Shown here: one piece after another, positions 17,200-25,261 of the stretch
Numbering within the stretch: position 1 is the stretch's first letter
Layout of the letters: every line of letters begins with the position of its first letter
Source: Pirellulales bacterium
GTDB lineage: Bacteria; Planctomycetota; Planctomycetia; Pirellulales; JACPPG01
DNA length: 64,000 bases
Direction: 5' to 3'
Assembly (NCBI GenBank): GCA_036499395.1
Contig: DASYDW010000019.1
Span: forward strand, 186,001-250,000
Notes under the pieces: model-generated
What the model saw: only the letters and a program-made list of their open reading frames with translations
The model's database searches: none
What the model was told of the DNA's origin: nothing
Position numbers and translations under genes: made by a program

Positions 17200-18231
17200 A
17201 TGATTTTCCGGCGGTGGTGGCCCTTGGCGGCGGTGACGGCGATGACCTTCGTGGCGAACTCGGGTGCTTCGGCGGCCGAGAAAAAGGCTTATCCGACGTT
17301 CGGCAAGATCGAACGCAAAGACCCTCGCTTCGATCAGTTGATTCCGCAGGATGCCGTGCTCGAAAAACTGGCCGAGGGCTTTGATTGGGCCGAGGGGCCC
17401 GTGTGGGATAAGAAAAACCAATGCCTGTATTTCTCTGACATTCCGCCCAATAGCGTGATGAAGTGGAAGGACGGGGAGGGCATCTCGCTCTTTCTGAAGC
17501 CCAGCGGTTACACCGGCACCAAGCCACGCGGTGGGGAGCCGGGCAGCAACGGCCTGCACTTCGATTCCCAGGGACGGCTCGTCCTGTGTCAGCACGGCGA
17601 CCGGCGAATCGCGCGGCTGAAACCGGACAATAAGTCGTTCGAAACGCTGGCCGACAAATACGAGGGGAAGCGTTTCAACAGCCCTAATGATGCCGTATTC
17701 AAATCGAACGGGGATCTGTACTTCACCGATCCGCCGTATGGGCTGGAAGGTTTAAACGACGATCCGGCCAAAGAGCTGAAATTCAATGGCGTCTATCGGC
17801 TGGCGAAGGATGGCACGCTGACGCTACTGACGAAAGAAATGACATTCCCCAACGGCATCGGCTTTTCGCCCGACGAGAAAACGCTGTACGTCGCGCAATC
17901 CGATCCGAAGTCGCCGATCTGGAAAGCGTTCGATGTGAAGGCGGACGGAACGTTGGGGTCGAGCCGGGTGTTCGCCGATTCGACGGCTTGGTTCGAAGCG
18001 AAGCGCAAGGGACTGCCCGACGGTTTGAAGGTGGATCAAAAGGGGAACGTCTTCGCGACCGGGCCGGGGGGCGTCCATGTTTTCGCGCCTGACGGAGCGC
18101 ATCTGGGAACGATCGACACGGGCGAAGCCACGGCCAATTGCGGCTGGGGCGAGGACGGCACGGTGCTGTACGTCTGTGCCGACATGTTCCTGGGCCGGAT
18201 CAAGACGAACACGAAGGGGCAAGGCTTCTAA
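17200..18231 (+). CDS. SMP-30/gluconolactonase-like secreted protein
   Basis: The 343-residue product has a signal peptide (about 1-26) and a six-bladed beta-propeller of the SMP-30/gluconolactonase type. Typical blade motifs are WAEGPVW, FSDIPPNSVMKW, GSNGLHFDSQGRLVLCQHG, FNSPNDAVFKSNGDLYFTDP and FPNGIGFSPDEKTLY. The family hydrolyses sugar lactones using a bound divalent metal (the Glu in AEGP and the Asn and Asp residues of later blades are usual ligands). It is probably periplasmic or extracellular. The AAA+ gene begins 44 bp downstream, so the two may share a transcript. Confidence 0.88.
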   Translation: MIFRRWWPLAAVTAMTFVANSGASAAEKKAYPTFGKIERKDPRFDQLIPQDAVLEKLAEGFDWAEGPVWDKKNQCLYFSDIPPNSVMKWKDGEGISLFLKPSGYTGTKPRGGEPGSNGLHFDSQGRLVLCQHGDRRIARLKPDNKSFETLADKYEGKRFNSPNDAVFKSNGDLYFTDPPYGLEGLNDDPAKELKFNGVYRLAKDGTLTLLTKEMTFPNGIGFSPDEKTLYVAQSDPKSPIWKAFDVKADGTLGSSRVFADSTAWFEAKRKGLPDGLKVDQKGNVFATGPGGVHVFAPDGAHLGTIDTGEATANCGWGEDGTVLYVCADMFLGRIKTNTKGQGF

Positions 18232-18275
18232 CGCCACGAGGCGCCCCAGGCCTGACGTCGGCCGAGGTTATCAAC

Positions 18276-19754
18276 GTGTTCGACGAACTGAAGCTGTCGA
18301 TCCGCTCTGGGCGAGCGTTGTTAGCGGTGGAAACGCGCGATGAAGAGCGCGCCGTCGAGATCGCGCATCGTGCGGCGGCCGATTTGCAATTGGTCGTCTT
18401 CGAATGGAGCGTCACGACCGGCCTGATCCAAACCCGGCCCTCGCGGCAAGAAGTGGGCGTTGGTGCAGGAAAGCCCACCGCGGCGCTTGAGCATGTGCTG
18501 AAAAACCGCTACCCGAACGCGGTGTATCTCTTCAAGGACCTGGGTGCGCATCACCGCGATCCGTTTCTATTGCGGCAATTGCGCGACATCGCGGCGCTCG
18601 AACGGCCGACGGTGTTGCTCGTGGATGCCGATCCTCTGCCCGAGTCGATGCGCCGGCTGACGATGCCACTGTCGCTAAAGCTGCCCGAGTCTGACGAATT
18701 GCGCGAGGTGGTACGTGCCACGTTTCGGGCGGTGAAAAACCAGAGCTTTCACGAGGTGACCAGCCGGCTGACCAAACGGGAAATGGATCAGTTGGTGCAA
18801 ACCTTGCGCGGGCTCACTCGCGCTGATGCGGCACGCGTCGTGGCGGCGGCGATTCATGTCGATAACGCGCTGACGGCCGAGGATTTGCCGCGGATCATCG
18901 AGGACAAACGCAGCCTGCTGCAAACCTCGGGCTGCCTGGAGTCGATTCCCGTCAACGTCGCGGTCGACGAAATCGGCGGGCTGGCGAATCTCAAGCATTG
19001 GCTCGCGCATCGTCGCAACGGCATGACCTCGCGAGCGCGTGATTTCGGCCTGGAGCCGCCGCGCGGCATTTTGCTCTTGGGCGTGCAAGGCTGCGGCAAG
19101 AGCCTGTGCGCGAAAATCGTGGCCTCGGATTGGAACATGCCGCTGCTGCGGATGGACCCGGGCGTCCTGTATCAAAAGTTCGTCGGCGAGACTGAAGACC
19201 GACTGCGGGCATCTCTGGCGCAGGCGGAACGGATGGCGCCCGTCGTGTTGTGGATCGACGAGATCGAAAAGGCCTTCGCCTCGGCCGGCAGCGAATCGGC
19301 CGATGGCGGGTTGTCGCAGCGGATGTTCGGCACGTTGCTCACCTGGATGCAGGAGCACACCTCGCCAATTTTCATGGTGGCCACGGCCAACAATCTCGAT
19401 GCGTTGCCGCCCGAACTGATGCGCAAAGGGAGGTTCGACGAGGTGTTCTTCGTCGATTTGCCGGACGGCGAGTCGCGGCGGCGGATTATCGAAATCCATC
19501 TGGCGCGGCGTAAGCGCGACCCGGCCCTGTTCAAGCTCGACGATCTGGTTGCCGTAACCGATGGATTCAGCGGGGCCGAAATCGAGCAATTGATCATCGC
19601 GGCGATGTACGAAGCGTTTGGCAGCGGCAGCGAGTTGGTCGACGAACACCTGATCGCCCAAGCCAAAGCCACACGCCCGTTGGGCGTGCTGATGCGCGAA
19701 CGAATCGCCGCCCTACGCCACTGGGCCCACGGACGATGCGTGCCGGCAGACTAG
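18276..19754 (+). CDS. Ycf46-like AAA+ ATPase
   Basis: The product (492 aa from GTG at 18276) has an N-terminal regulatory region beginning with FDELKLSIRSGRALLAVET, as in the Ycf46 family. The AAA+ domain has Walker A at about residues 269-276 (GVQGCGKS), Walker B LWIDE at about 325-329 and the GFSGAEIEQLI helix near the C-terminus. Cyanobacterial and plastid Ycf46 is linked to CO2-related regulation, but its exact job is not settled, and here it is unknown. GTG at 18276 is chosen from the family N-terminus and a GAGG 8 nt upstream; the frame is open to 18138, but that part overlaps the lactonase gene. Confidence 0.85.
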   Translation: MFDELKLSIRSGRALLAVETRDEERAVEIAHRAAADLQLVVFEWSVTTGLIQTRPSRQEVGVGAGKPTAALEHVLKNRYPNAVYLFKDLGAHHRDPFLLRQLRDIAALERPTVLLVDADPLPESMRRLTMPLSLKLPESDELREVVRATFRAVKNQSFHEVTSRLTKREMDQLVQTLRGLTRADAARVVAAAIHVDNALTAEDLPRIIEDKRSLLQTSGCLESIPVNVAVDEIGGLANLKHWLAHRRNGMTSRARDFGLEPPRGILLLGVQGCGKSLCAKIVASDWNMPLLRMDPGVLYQKFVGETEDRLRASLAQAERMAPVVLWIDEIEKAFASAGSESADGGLSQRMFGTLLTWMQEHTSPIFMVATANNLDALPPELMRKGRFDEVFFVDLPDGESRRRIIEIHLARRKRDPALFKLDDLVAVTDGFSGAEIEQLIIAAMYEAFGSGSELVDEHLIAQAKATRPLGVLMRERIAALRHWAHGRCVPAD

Positions 19755-19785
19755 CTGCGTAGACTTAGCTGGCTGGAATTAGCTT

Positions 19786-19945
19786 GGGGGGTGGGCGTCT
19801 CGCCCGCCTTCTCGGTTCCGCAAAATTGTGGTGCAGACGTCCCGTCTGCATCCTAACGGCTTGCCGAGCTTGATTTCTGCGTGGGGAATATACGACGGCC
19901 CAACAGCGTGCGCTAAGGCGGGCGAGACACCCGCCCCCCCAAAAT
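19786..19945. repeat. Two-part palindromic repeat, first cluster
   Basis: Two units of a GC-rich palindrome, GGGGGGTGGGCGTCTCGCCCGCCTT (19786-19810) and its inverted form AAGGCGGGCGAGACACCCGCCCCCC (from 19915), flank a second palindrome, TTGTGGTGCAGACGTCCCGTCTGCATCC (19826-19853). The same two modules recur at 20529-20640 and 21472-21671, and the GC-rich one also at about 48703. No gene is read through this stretch. Confidence 0.7.
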
Positions 19946-20007
19946 TGCGCAGGACGTCATCAAAGTCTCTGCGCTAATGCTAAACGCAAACACAGCCACC
20001 GATCGCG

Positions 20008-20484
20008 TCAGGTGTCATCCGTTAGGCCGACAACCGCGAACCAGAATCCTAGGAACGCCAGGGATCCTATCCAGACGTAGTATCCTACAAACACATTTCC
20101 CGTCAGTGATTTCGGGAGCAGCAGACCCGAGACCGATCACGCCACAAGAATTGGAGACGCGAACCAGGAGTCTTCCCCCGCTGAAACGAATATGAATGGC
20201 GCGGCACAAGCCACGATATTCGCTAGCAGAATTATGGGAACTAGGACGAGGATCGCTGGCTCGACGAGAAAAACTATCGGGTGAATCAAGAATTGAATTG
20301 CGCTAACAGCCTGCCATCCCGAGATTGGCGTTCCTACCGGCGTGTTCGTCATCGCTATCGAATCTAATGCAGGCATCCAATAAGACAATTGATGTAACAA
20401 CCACGCCGCAACGATGCCTGCACCGTTAACCGAGAAGATTCGGCGAGACCAGTCGTCCAGGCTACGGCGAGCTGCGTATGCCAT
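20008..20484 (-). pseudogene. Membrane protein gene interrupted by an in-frame TGA
   Basis: From ATG 20484 the frame codes for four or so hydrophobic helices, including AGIVAAWLLHQLSYWMPAL and PAILVLVPIILLANIVACAA. It meets TGA at 20139-20137 after residue 115, then continues in the same frame for 42 more residues, which contain another helix (VFVGYYVWIGSLAFLGFWFAVVGL), to a stop at 20008. The continuation keeps a membrane-protein composition, so this is best read as one gene of about 158 codons broken by a single nonsense mutation or a sequencing error. GC content is visibly lower than in neighbouring genes. No family recognised. Repeats lie on both sides. Confidence 0.6.
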
Positions 20485-20528
20485 TCGGATTCGTCGATAT
20501 GCCTGAGTTGATCGGCGAGTTCGTCGAC

Positions 20529-20640
20529 GGGGGGCGGGCGTCTCGCCCGCCTTTGGCATCTCTTAGTACGCTGCTGCACGAATAACGCTTATCGCGATGC
20601 CTCTTTGCAAACCGGCAGGGACAGCCGTCTGCACCACAAC
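20529..20640. repeat. Two-part palindromic repeat, second cluster
   Basis: GGGGGGCGGGCGTCTCGCCCGCCTTTGG (20529-20556) is followed by a shortened inverted copy of the second module with GCCGTCTGCACCACAACT (20624-20641). The GC-rich unit lies just upstream of the start of the broken membrane gene and is open in its frame, which lengthens the apparent ORF. Confidence 0.65.
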
Positions 20641-20770
20641 TAGGGAGAACCGGAAGGCTGACGGGACATTAACATGCCACCATCTGGCCAATCGCAAAGC
20701 ATGTTGACGTCTGAGCTATGTTTGAAAGTGTTCGCCGTCGAACGTGTTTTCGCCACGCGGTGCGCACCCG

Positions 20771-21454
20771 ATGAACACCACAGCTATCGGTTCCCTACGC
20801 CCGCCTTTCCAATTCTCGTTGCGCGCCCTGCTGGTTGCCTCGGCAATCGCGGCTGAATGTTTCGCTGCGTTCCGATTGCTTGGCTCTGGGCTGACTCCCG
20901 ACCAGTTCGCGAAAGTCATCGCCGCACTGTTGGGAATTGCCGTCGGAGTTTTGTGGGGCGGTCTTGCCACTTTCGTCCGTTGGCAGATCGCCAAGCGCCG
21001 CTACGGTTCCCTGTTGCTCTGTGCGCCGGTACCAAGATCGCGATCGCTCCGGATGATGCTGGTGTTCGGCATTGTTTCCTGCGCGCTTGCCATCGGGCTT
21101 GCACAATTCGGGCTAGAACCCGGAGCTCCGCGTTGGCAGAACATCGCGTGGTTTGGTGCGGCGCTATTGGGTGGCTCGCAACTTATCGAGGCTCTGTTTT
21201 ATGTCCGGCGGGCGGCGATGCTGGAATCGATCGCGTTTTATGAAAATGGCATCCTCTGGCAGGGACGGCAGTTCCTTCCCTGGGAGTCGATGCGACGCTC
21301 TCGCTGGGATTCTTGCCGCAGCAATCTTTGGTTGCGCAAGGAGCGGGTGCTCGTATGCCTGGAACTCGACCGACATTCACCGGAATGTCGCAACGAAGCG
21401 GACCGAATCATCCGCAAGCATGTGCCAGAGATCGTGGCCGAATTTCGCCAATGA
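20771..21454 (+). CDS. Planctomycete-type membrane protein with FSLRALLVA leader
   Basis: The 227-residue product starts with a cytoplasmic leader and the segment FSLRALLVASAIAAEC, a motif common at the N-terminus of many planctomycete membrane proteins. It has four probable helices (about 20-40, 47-68, 95-115 and 125-145). A soluble C-terminus with FYENGILWQGRQFLPWESM is similar in feel to DUF5673-type tails. Function unknown. ATG at 20771 is chosen because the leader motif follows directly; an in-frame start at 20744 exists. The gene lies between clusters of the two-part repeat. Confidence 0.75.
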   Translation: MNTTAIGSLRPPFQFSLRALLVASAIAAECFAAFRLLGSGLTPDQFAKVIAALLGIAVGVLWGGLATFVRWQIAKRRYGSLLLCAPVPRSRSLRMMLVFGIVSCALAIGLAQFGLEPGAPRWQNIAWFGAALLGGSQLIEALFYVRRAAMLESIAFYENGILWQGRQFLPWESMRRSRWDSCRSNLWLRKERVLVCLELDRHSPECRNEADRIIRKHVPEIVAEFRQ

Positions 21455-21471
21455 TCGATCAGCAGGTTGGC

Positions 21472-21671
21472 GGGGGGGCGGGCGTCTCGCCCGCCTTAGC
21501 ACAAATCGTCACATTGTCGCACATCACTCGAACAGCGATGAGTCTTGGGGAAATCTGCAGGATGCAGATGGGACGTCTGCACCACAATTTTAGAGAGTCG
21601 GCGGAAGACGGGACCGGCGCTAATTAGATCAGCAGCCGATGAGAAGGCGGGCGGGACGCCCGCCCCCCAAG
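21472..21671. repeat. Two-part palindromic repeat, third cluster
   Basis: A direct GC-rich unit (21472-21497), an inverted second module GGATGCAGATGGGACGTCTGCACCACAA (21560-21587) and an inverted GC-rich unit (21644-21671) fill the gap between two genes. The arrangement, two outward arms around the second module, repeats that at 19786-19945. Confidence 0.7.
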
Positions 21672-21733
21672 TTCAAGTCAGCCGCTGATGGGGAGAGTGG
21701 TCGCCTATCACCGGGCAACTACCAGCACAACGC

Positions 21734-23647
21734 TTAGCCCACGCGTCGCTCGTCCGATCGCAATAGTTGGGCTTCGGTGGCCCATTCGCGCACCGTGGCG
21801 ACAATGCCGGCTGCGTCCAGGCCCAGTTCGGCCAGCAGCTCGGGGCGCTCGCCGTGCTCGACATAGCGATCCGGCAAGCCCAGGCGGCGCACATGCGCGG
21901 CCGAGAGACCGGCGTCGGCTGCCGCTTCGACCACCGCGCTACCAAACCCGCCAGGGAGCGCCCCCTCTTCGACGGTCAGCACCAGGCTGGCCGTTTCCAG
22001 CGCTCGCAGAATCGTTTCCGTATCGAGCGGTTTGATAAACCGGGCGTTGATCACACCAACGTCCAGCCCTTCGCTGCGCAGCTGGGCCGCCGCGCGGGTG
22101 CAATCGCCTAGCAGCGTTCCGCAGGCGATGATCATGCAGTCGTGCCCCCATTCGAGGACCTCGGCGCGACCGGGCTCGATGGGCATCGGAGTGCGTTCAA
22201 TCTTCTCGGCCGAGGCTTTTGGATAGCGCAGCGACGTGGGGTTGTGATGCTGCAAGGCAAAGTCGAGCATCGCGACCAGGTCCGATTCGTCACCCGGCGC
22301 CATGACGGTCATGTTCGGGAACAGCCGCATGTAGCCGATGTCGTACGACCCGTGATGCGTCGGGCCGTCCGGGCCGGTCAGCCCGGCGCGATCGAGCATG
22401 AACGTCACGGGCAGATTCTGCAGCGAGACCTCTTGGAAGATCTGGTCGTAGCTGCGCTGCAAGAAGGTGCTGTAAATATCGACAATTGGACGCAATCCGG
22501 TCTTGGCCTGGCCGGCGGCAAAGGCCACGGCGTGCGATTCGCAAATGCCCGTGTCGAAGAAGCGGTCCGGGAAGGCGTCGCGCACGCGCTCCAGGTTGTT
22601 CCCCTGGCACATGGCCGCGGTCATCACGGTGACCTTGGGGTTGGCCTTCATCGCTTCGGCGATCGCGGCACTGGCGACATTAGTGTAGGCGCGGGATGAA
22701 CTCTTCTTGACGGCGACGCCGCCGTCGCTTTCGCGGCGGAACGGGGCCGGGGTATGGAAGAAGACCGGATCCTCGGCAGCCGGCTGGAAGCCGTGCCCTT
22801 TTTCGGTAACCACGTGCAGCAGCACCGGACCTTCGACGTCCTTCACCAGCTTCAGGTATTTGCACATTTGGCCGATGTTGTGGCCGTCGATCGGGCCCAT
22901 GTAGCGGATGCCCAACTCTTCGAACAACATGCCGCCGTGCAGGCCGGCCTTGATCGAATAGCGGGCCTGATCGAGCAATCGCTCCATCTGGTCCCCCAAG
23001 GGAACCATCGACAACGCCTTCGAGACCTCGTGCTTCAGCCCGGTGTACAGCGGGTTCAACCGCAAGCGATCGAAATAGTCGGCCATGCCGCCAACGCGCG
23101 GGCAGATAGACATCTTGTTATCGTTCAGGATCACGAGCATCCGCTTCTTCAGGCCGCCCAGGTTGTTGAGCGCTTCGAAGACGATGCCCGAGGGGAACGC
23201 GCCGTCACCGATGACGGCCACCGAATGGCGATCTTCCTGGCCCGGTTGCAGATCGTCACCGCTCTTCAAACCGAGCGCGGTCGAGACGCTCGACCCGGCG
23301 TGCCCGGTCATGAACAGGTCGTAGTCGCTCTCGTGCGGATTGGGGTAGCCCATCAGGCCCCCCTTGGTGCGAATCGACGAGAACTCGCGATAGCGCCCCG
23401 TGATGAGTTTATGCGGATAAATCTGGTGGCCGGTGTCCCAGATCAGTCGGTCGCGGCTGAAGTCGAACGACGTGTGCAGCGCCAGGCAGAGCTCGACCAC
23501 GCCAAGGTTCGAGGCGAAATGAGCCGTTCGGTTCGAGACCAGGTTGCACAGTGCTTCGCGCATCTCGGCAGCCAACTGCTCGAGCTGCACGAGCGACAGG
23601 CGCTGCAGGTCTTTGGGACTTTCGATGCGGGAGAGTAGCTCGTCCAT
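21734..23647 (-). CDS. dxs: 1-deoxy-D-xylulose-5-phosphate synthase
   Basis: The 637-residue product catalyses the thiamine-diphosphate-dependent condensation of pyruvate and glyceraldehyde 3-phosphate, first step of the MEP isoprenoid pathway. Key segments are FASNLGVVELCLALH and DTGHQIYPHKLITGR at the N-terminus, and the TPP motif GDGAFPSGIVFEALNNLG followed by NDNKMSI. DRAGLTGPDGPTHHGSYDI lies in the central domain, and LTVEEGALPGGFGSAV in the C-terminal domain. Length fits the family (about 620-640). Its ATG follows the ispA stop with no gap, so it is the last gene of the xseB-ispA-dxs operon, as in many bacteria. Confidence 0.97.
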   Translation of the reverse strand: MDELLSRIESPKDLQRLSLVQLEQLAAEMREALCNLVSNRTAHFASNLGVVELCLALHTSFDFSRDRLIWDTGHQIYPHKLITGRYREFSSIRTKGGLMGYPNPHESDYDLFMTGHAGSSVSTALGLKSGDDLQPGQEDRHSVAVIGDGAFPSGIVFEALNNLGGLKKRMLVILNDNKMSICPRVGGMADYFDRLRLNPLYTGLKHEVSKALSMVPLGDQMERLLDQARYSIKAGLHGGMLFEELGIRYMGPIDGHNIGQMCKYLKLVKDVEGPVLLHVVTEKGHGFQPAAEDPVFFHTPAPFRRESDGGVAVKKSSSRAYTNVASAAIAEAMKANPKVTVMTAAMCQGNNLERVRDAFPDRFFDTGICESHAVAFAAGQAKTGLRPIVDIYSTFLQRSYDQIFQEVSLQNLPVTFMLDRAGLTGPDGPTHHGSYDIGYMRLFPNMTVMAPGDESDLVAMLDFALQHHNPTSLRYPKASAEKIERTPMPIEPGRAEVLEWGHDCMIIACGTLLGDCTRAAAQLRSEGLDVGVINARFIKPLDTETILRALETASLVLTVEEGALPGGFGSAVVEAAADAGLSAAHVRRLGLPDRYVEHGERPELLAELGLDAAGIVATVREWATEAQLLRSDERRVG

Positions 23648-24544
23648 TTAGTGGTTCCTTTCCAGCACTGCTCGGGCCAGGGCTTCCAATCCCTCGGCTT
23701 GAGGACCCAAAGACGCGATGGCCGCCCGAGCCTCGGCAATCAATTGCCCAGCCCGACGGCGACTTTCGTCGACACCCAACAAACCGGGGAAAGTCAGCTT
23801 TCCCCGATCCGCGTCCTTGCCGGCCCGCTTTCCCAACGCCTTTTCATCTCCACCCACGTCCAACAGATCGTCCACAATCTGAAACGCCAGGCCCAGCCGC
23901 TGGCCATATTTTTCCAAGGCCGACCGCTGTCGCCGCGAGGCGCGGGCGATCATGGCTCCCAGGCGAATCGAAACCTGAAACATGGCGCCGGTCTTCCGGC
24001 GATGAATTGCTTCCAAACGTCCGATGTCAGCCGCCGCGGCGGTGCCGTCCAAATCGTCGGCCTGACCACCCACGAGCGCCGCCGGACCGGCAGCGCGGGC
24101 TAGCTCCAGGCAGCAGTCGGCCGCGACACGGGCAGGACGAACATCACGTGAGAGAACTTCGAACGCCATGGTCAACAGCGCATCGCCGGCCAGCACGGCC
24201 AATGCCTCGCCGAATACCTTGTGGCACGTCGGCCGGCCGCGTCGCAGGTCGTCATCATCCATGCACGGCAGATCGTCATGGATCAACGAATAGGCGTGTA
24301 CCATTTCGACGGCGCAGGCGGCCGGCATCGCGGCCTCGATATTTCCACCGCAAGCCTCGGCCGTGATTAACACCAGCAGCGGGCGCAGCCGTTTGCCAGG
24401 GGCCAGCAAGCTGTAGCGAATCGCCTCGCACAGCCGCGGAGGGCAATCGGGGGGTAACTTCGTATACGAATCAAGCGCATCGCCGATCGAGGCCAGCGCA
24501 CTGGCAGAGAATTCGGAAAACGATGCGGTCGACGTTTCCATCAT
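23648..24544 (-). CDS. ispA: Polyprenyl diphosphate synthase (farnesyl/geranylgeranyl type)
   Basis: The 298-residue product condenses isopentenyl diphosphate with allylic diphosphates to give C15 or C20 prenyl chains. The first aspartate-rich motif is DDLPCMDDDDLRRGR (about residues 90-103) and the second is QIVDDLLDVGGDE. Two residues between the Asp pairs are the longer bacterial FPPS pattern (DDxxxxD). It is directly followed by dxs with no gap and preceded by xseB, an order that supports IspA. Product length (farnesyl versus geranylgeranyl) cannot be decided by eye; a start at the second ATG of the pair MM is equally possible. Confidence 0.93.
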   Translation of the reverse strand: MMETSTASFSEFSASALASIGDALDSYTKLPPDCPPRLCEAIRYSLLAPGKRLRPLLVLITAEACGGNIEAAMPAACAVEMVHAYSLIHDDLPCMDDDDLRRGRPTCHKVFGEALAVLAGDALLTMAFEVLSRDVRPARVAADCCLELARAAGPAALVGGQADDLDGTAAAADIGRLEAIHRRKTGAMFQVSIRLGAMIARASRRQRSALEKYGQRLGLAFQIVDDLLDVGGDEKALGKRAGKDADRGKLTFPGLLGVDESRRRAGQLIAEARAAIASLGPQAEGLEALARAVLERNH

Positions 24545-24597
24545 CGTCGCAACGACTTAGGGGGCGCTAGGGGGCGGACGAATCAACGATCGTCATT

Positions 24598-24993
24598 CTA
24601 AAAGAGGCCACGAGGTTCGTCTATGACGTCATTTATTTCCTCGGAAGGCGGGGGGGCAGCCTTGGCCGGCCGAGCCGCCGAACGCCGCTTTCCTCGCGAT
24701 TGAGCCTTTTCCTCCAGGCTCTGCTCCGGGCCCGGTTCGAAGGGTTGCGTGACGGGGTTACCGTCAGCATCGACGCCGCACAACAGCTCGATCCGCCGCT
24801 CAGCATGGCTCAACAGCTCGTAACACTGCTTCAACAGGCCGACGCCGCGCTCGTACCGGGCGAGGCCTTCGGCCAGGCCCAACCGCCCCTCTTCCAGGTC
24901 GTGCATGATCGTTTCGAGCTCGGTCAAAGCGTGCTCGAAGCTGGGCGAGGTCGTACCGTCGGGTTGCTCGTCGCTCAAAGTCGGGGGCTCCAC
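24598..24993 (-). CDS. xseB: Exodeoxyribonuclease VII small subunit
   Basis: The 131-residue product contains the XseB core, SFEHALTELETIMHDLEEG followed by LAEGLARYERGVGLLKQCYE, a two-helix coiled hairpin that joins XseA to degrade single-stranded DNA. The C-terminal 55 residues form a low-complexity, Lys/Pro/Glu-rich tail that is longer than in the usual 70-80 residue proteins. Start is GTG at 24993 with no good ribosome binding site seen; a later start is possible. The gene stands 53 bp ahead of ispA. Confidence 0.88.
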   Translation of the reverse strand: MEPPTLSDEQPDGTTSPSFEHALTELETIMHDLEEGRLGLAEGLARYERGVGLLKQCYELLSHAERRIELLCGVDADGNPVTQPFEPGPEQSLEEKAQSRGKRRSAARPAKAAPPPSEEINDVIDEPRGLF

Positions 24994-25140
24994 GAAACGC
25001 TTCGGTGGGATGTCTTAGTAGAGGTAGCGGCAGCGACCGCGACGTGCGCGGGTCACAGCGTCACGATATCAGATCGAGCAAGACGAAGTACAGCCACCGG
25101 CGCGACGGTCTGCAGGGACAGTTCGACGCTTCCTTTTAAC

Positions 25141-25241
25141 CCCTCTCCCCCGCGGGGGAGAGGGTAGGGTGAGGGGGCCGCGTTTCGCAACGACGGTCCA
25201 CTGCTAGTTCCCCCTCACCCGACCTCTCCCGGAGGGAGAGG
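25141..25241. repeat. Nested GC-rich hairpins between xseB and hemW
   Basis: CCCTCTCCCCCGCGGGGGAGAGGG (25141-25164) and CCTCTCCCGGAGGGAGAGG (25223-25241) are palindromes. GGGTGAGGGGG (25167-25177) pairs with CCCCCTCACCC (25210-25220). Together they form a cruciform of about 100 bp in the gap between two minus-strand genes. They resemble dispersed repeats seen in planctomycete genomes; without a T-run a terminator role is uncertain. A related C/T-rich string occurs near 48030. Confidence 0.6.
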
Positions 25242-25261
25242 AGTAGAGTCGCGATCACCGC

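Noticed and set aside
20137-20139. Selenocysteine or recoded TGA in the membrane gene
   Set aside because: There is no selenocysteine insertion structure evident after the TGA, and TGA is used as an ordinary stop in many genes of the window; a nonsense mutation or sequence error is simpler.
20364-20579. A second minus-strand frame overlapping the broken membrane gene
   Set aside because: It has some acidic character but no hydrophobic or family pattern; the overlapping frame has consistent helices on both sides of the in-frame TGA.
22754-23638. A 294-residue plus-strand frame within dxs
   Set aside because: Antisense to a complete, well-conserved DXS; composition is typical of a shadow frame.
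25141-25241. Rho-independent terminator for hemW
   Set aside because: The hairpins are strong but no T-run follows on the minus strand, so they are recorded as repeats instead.
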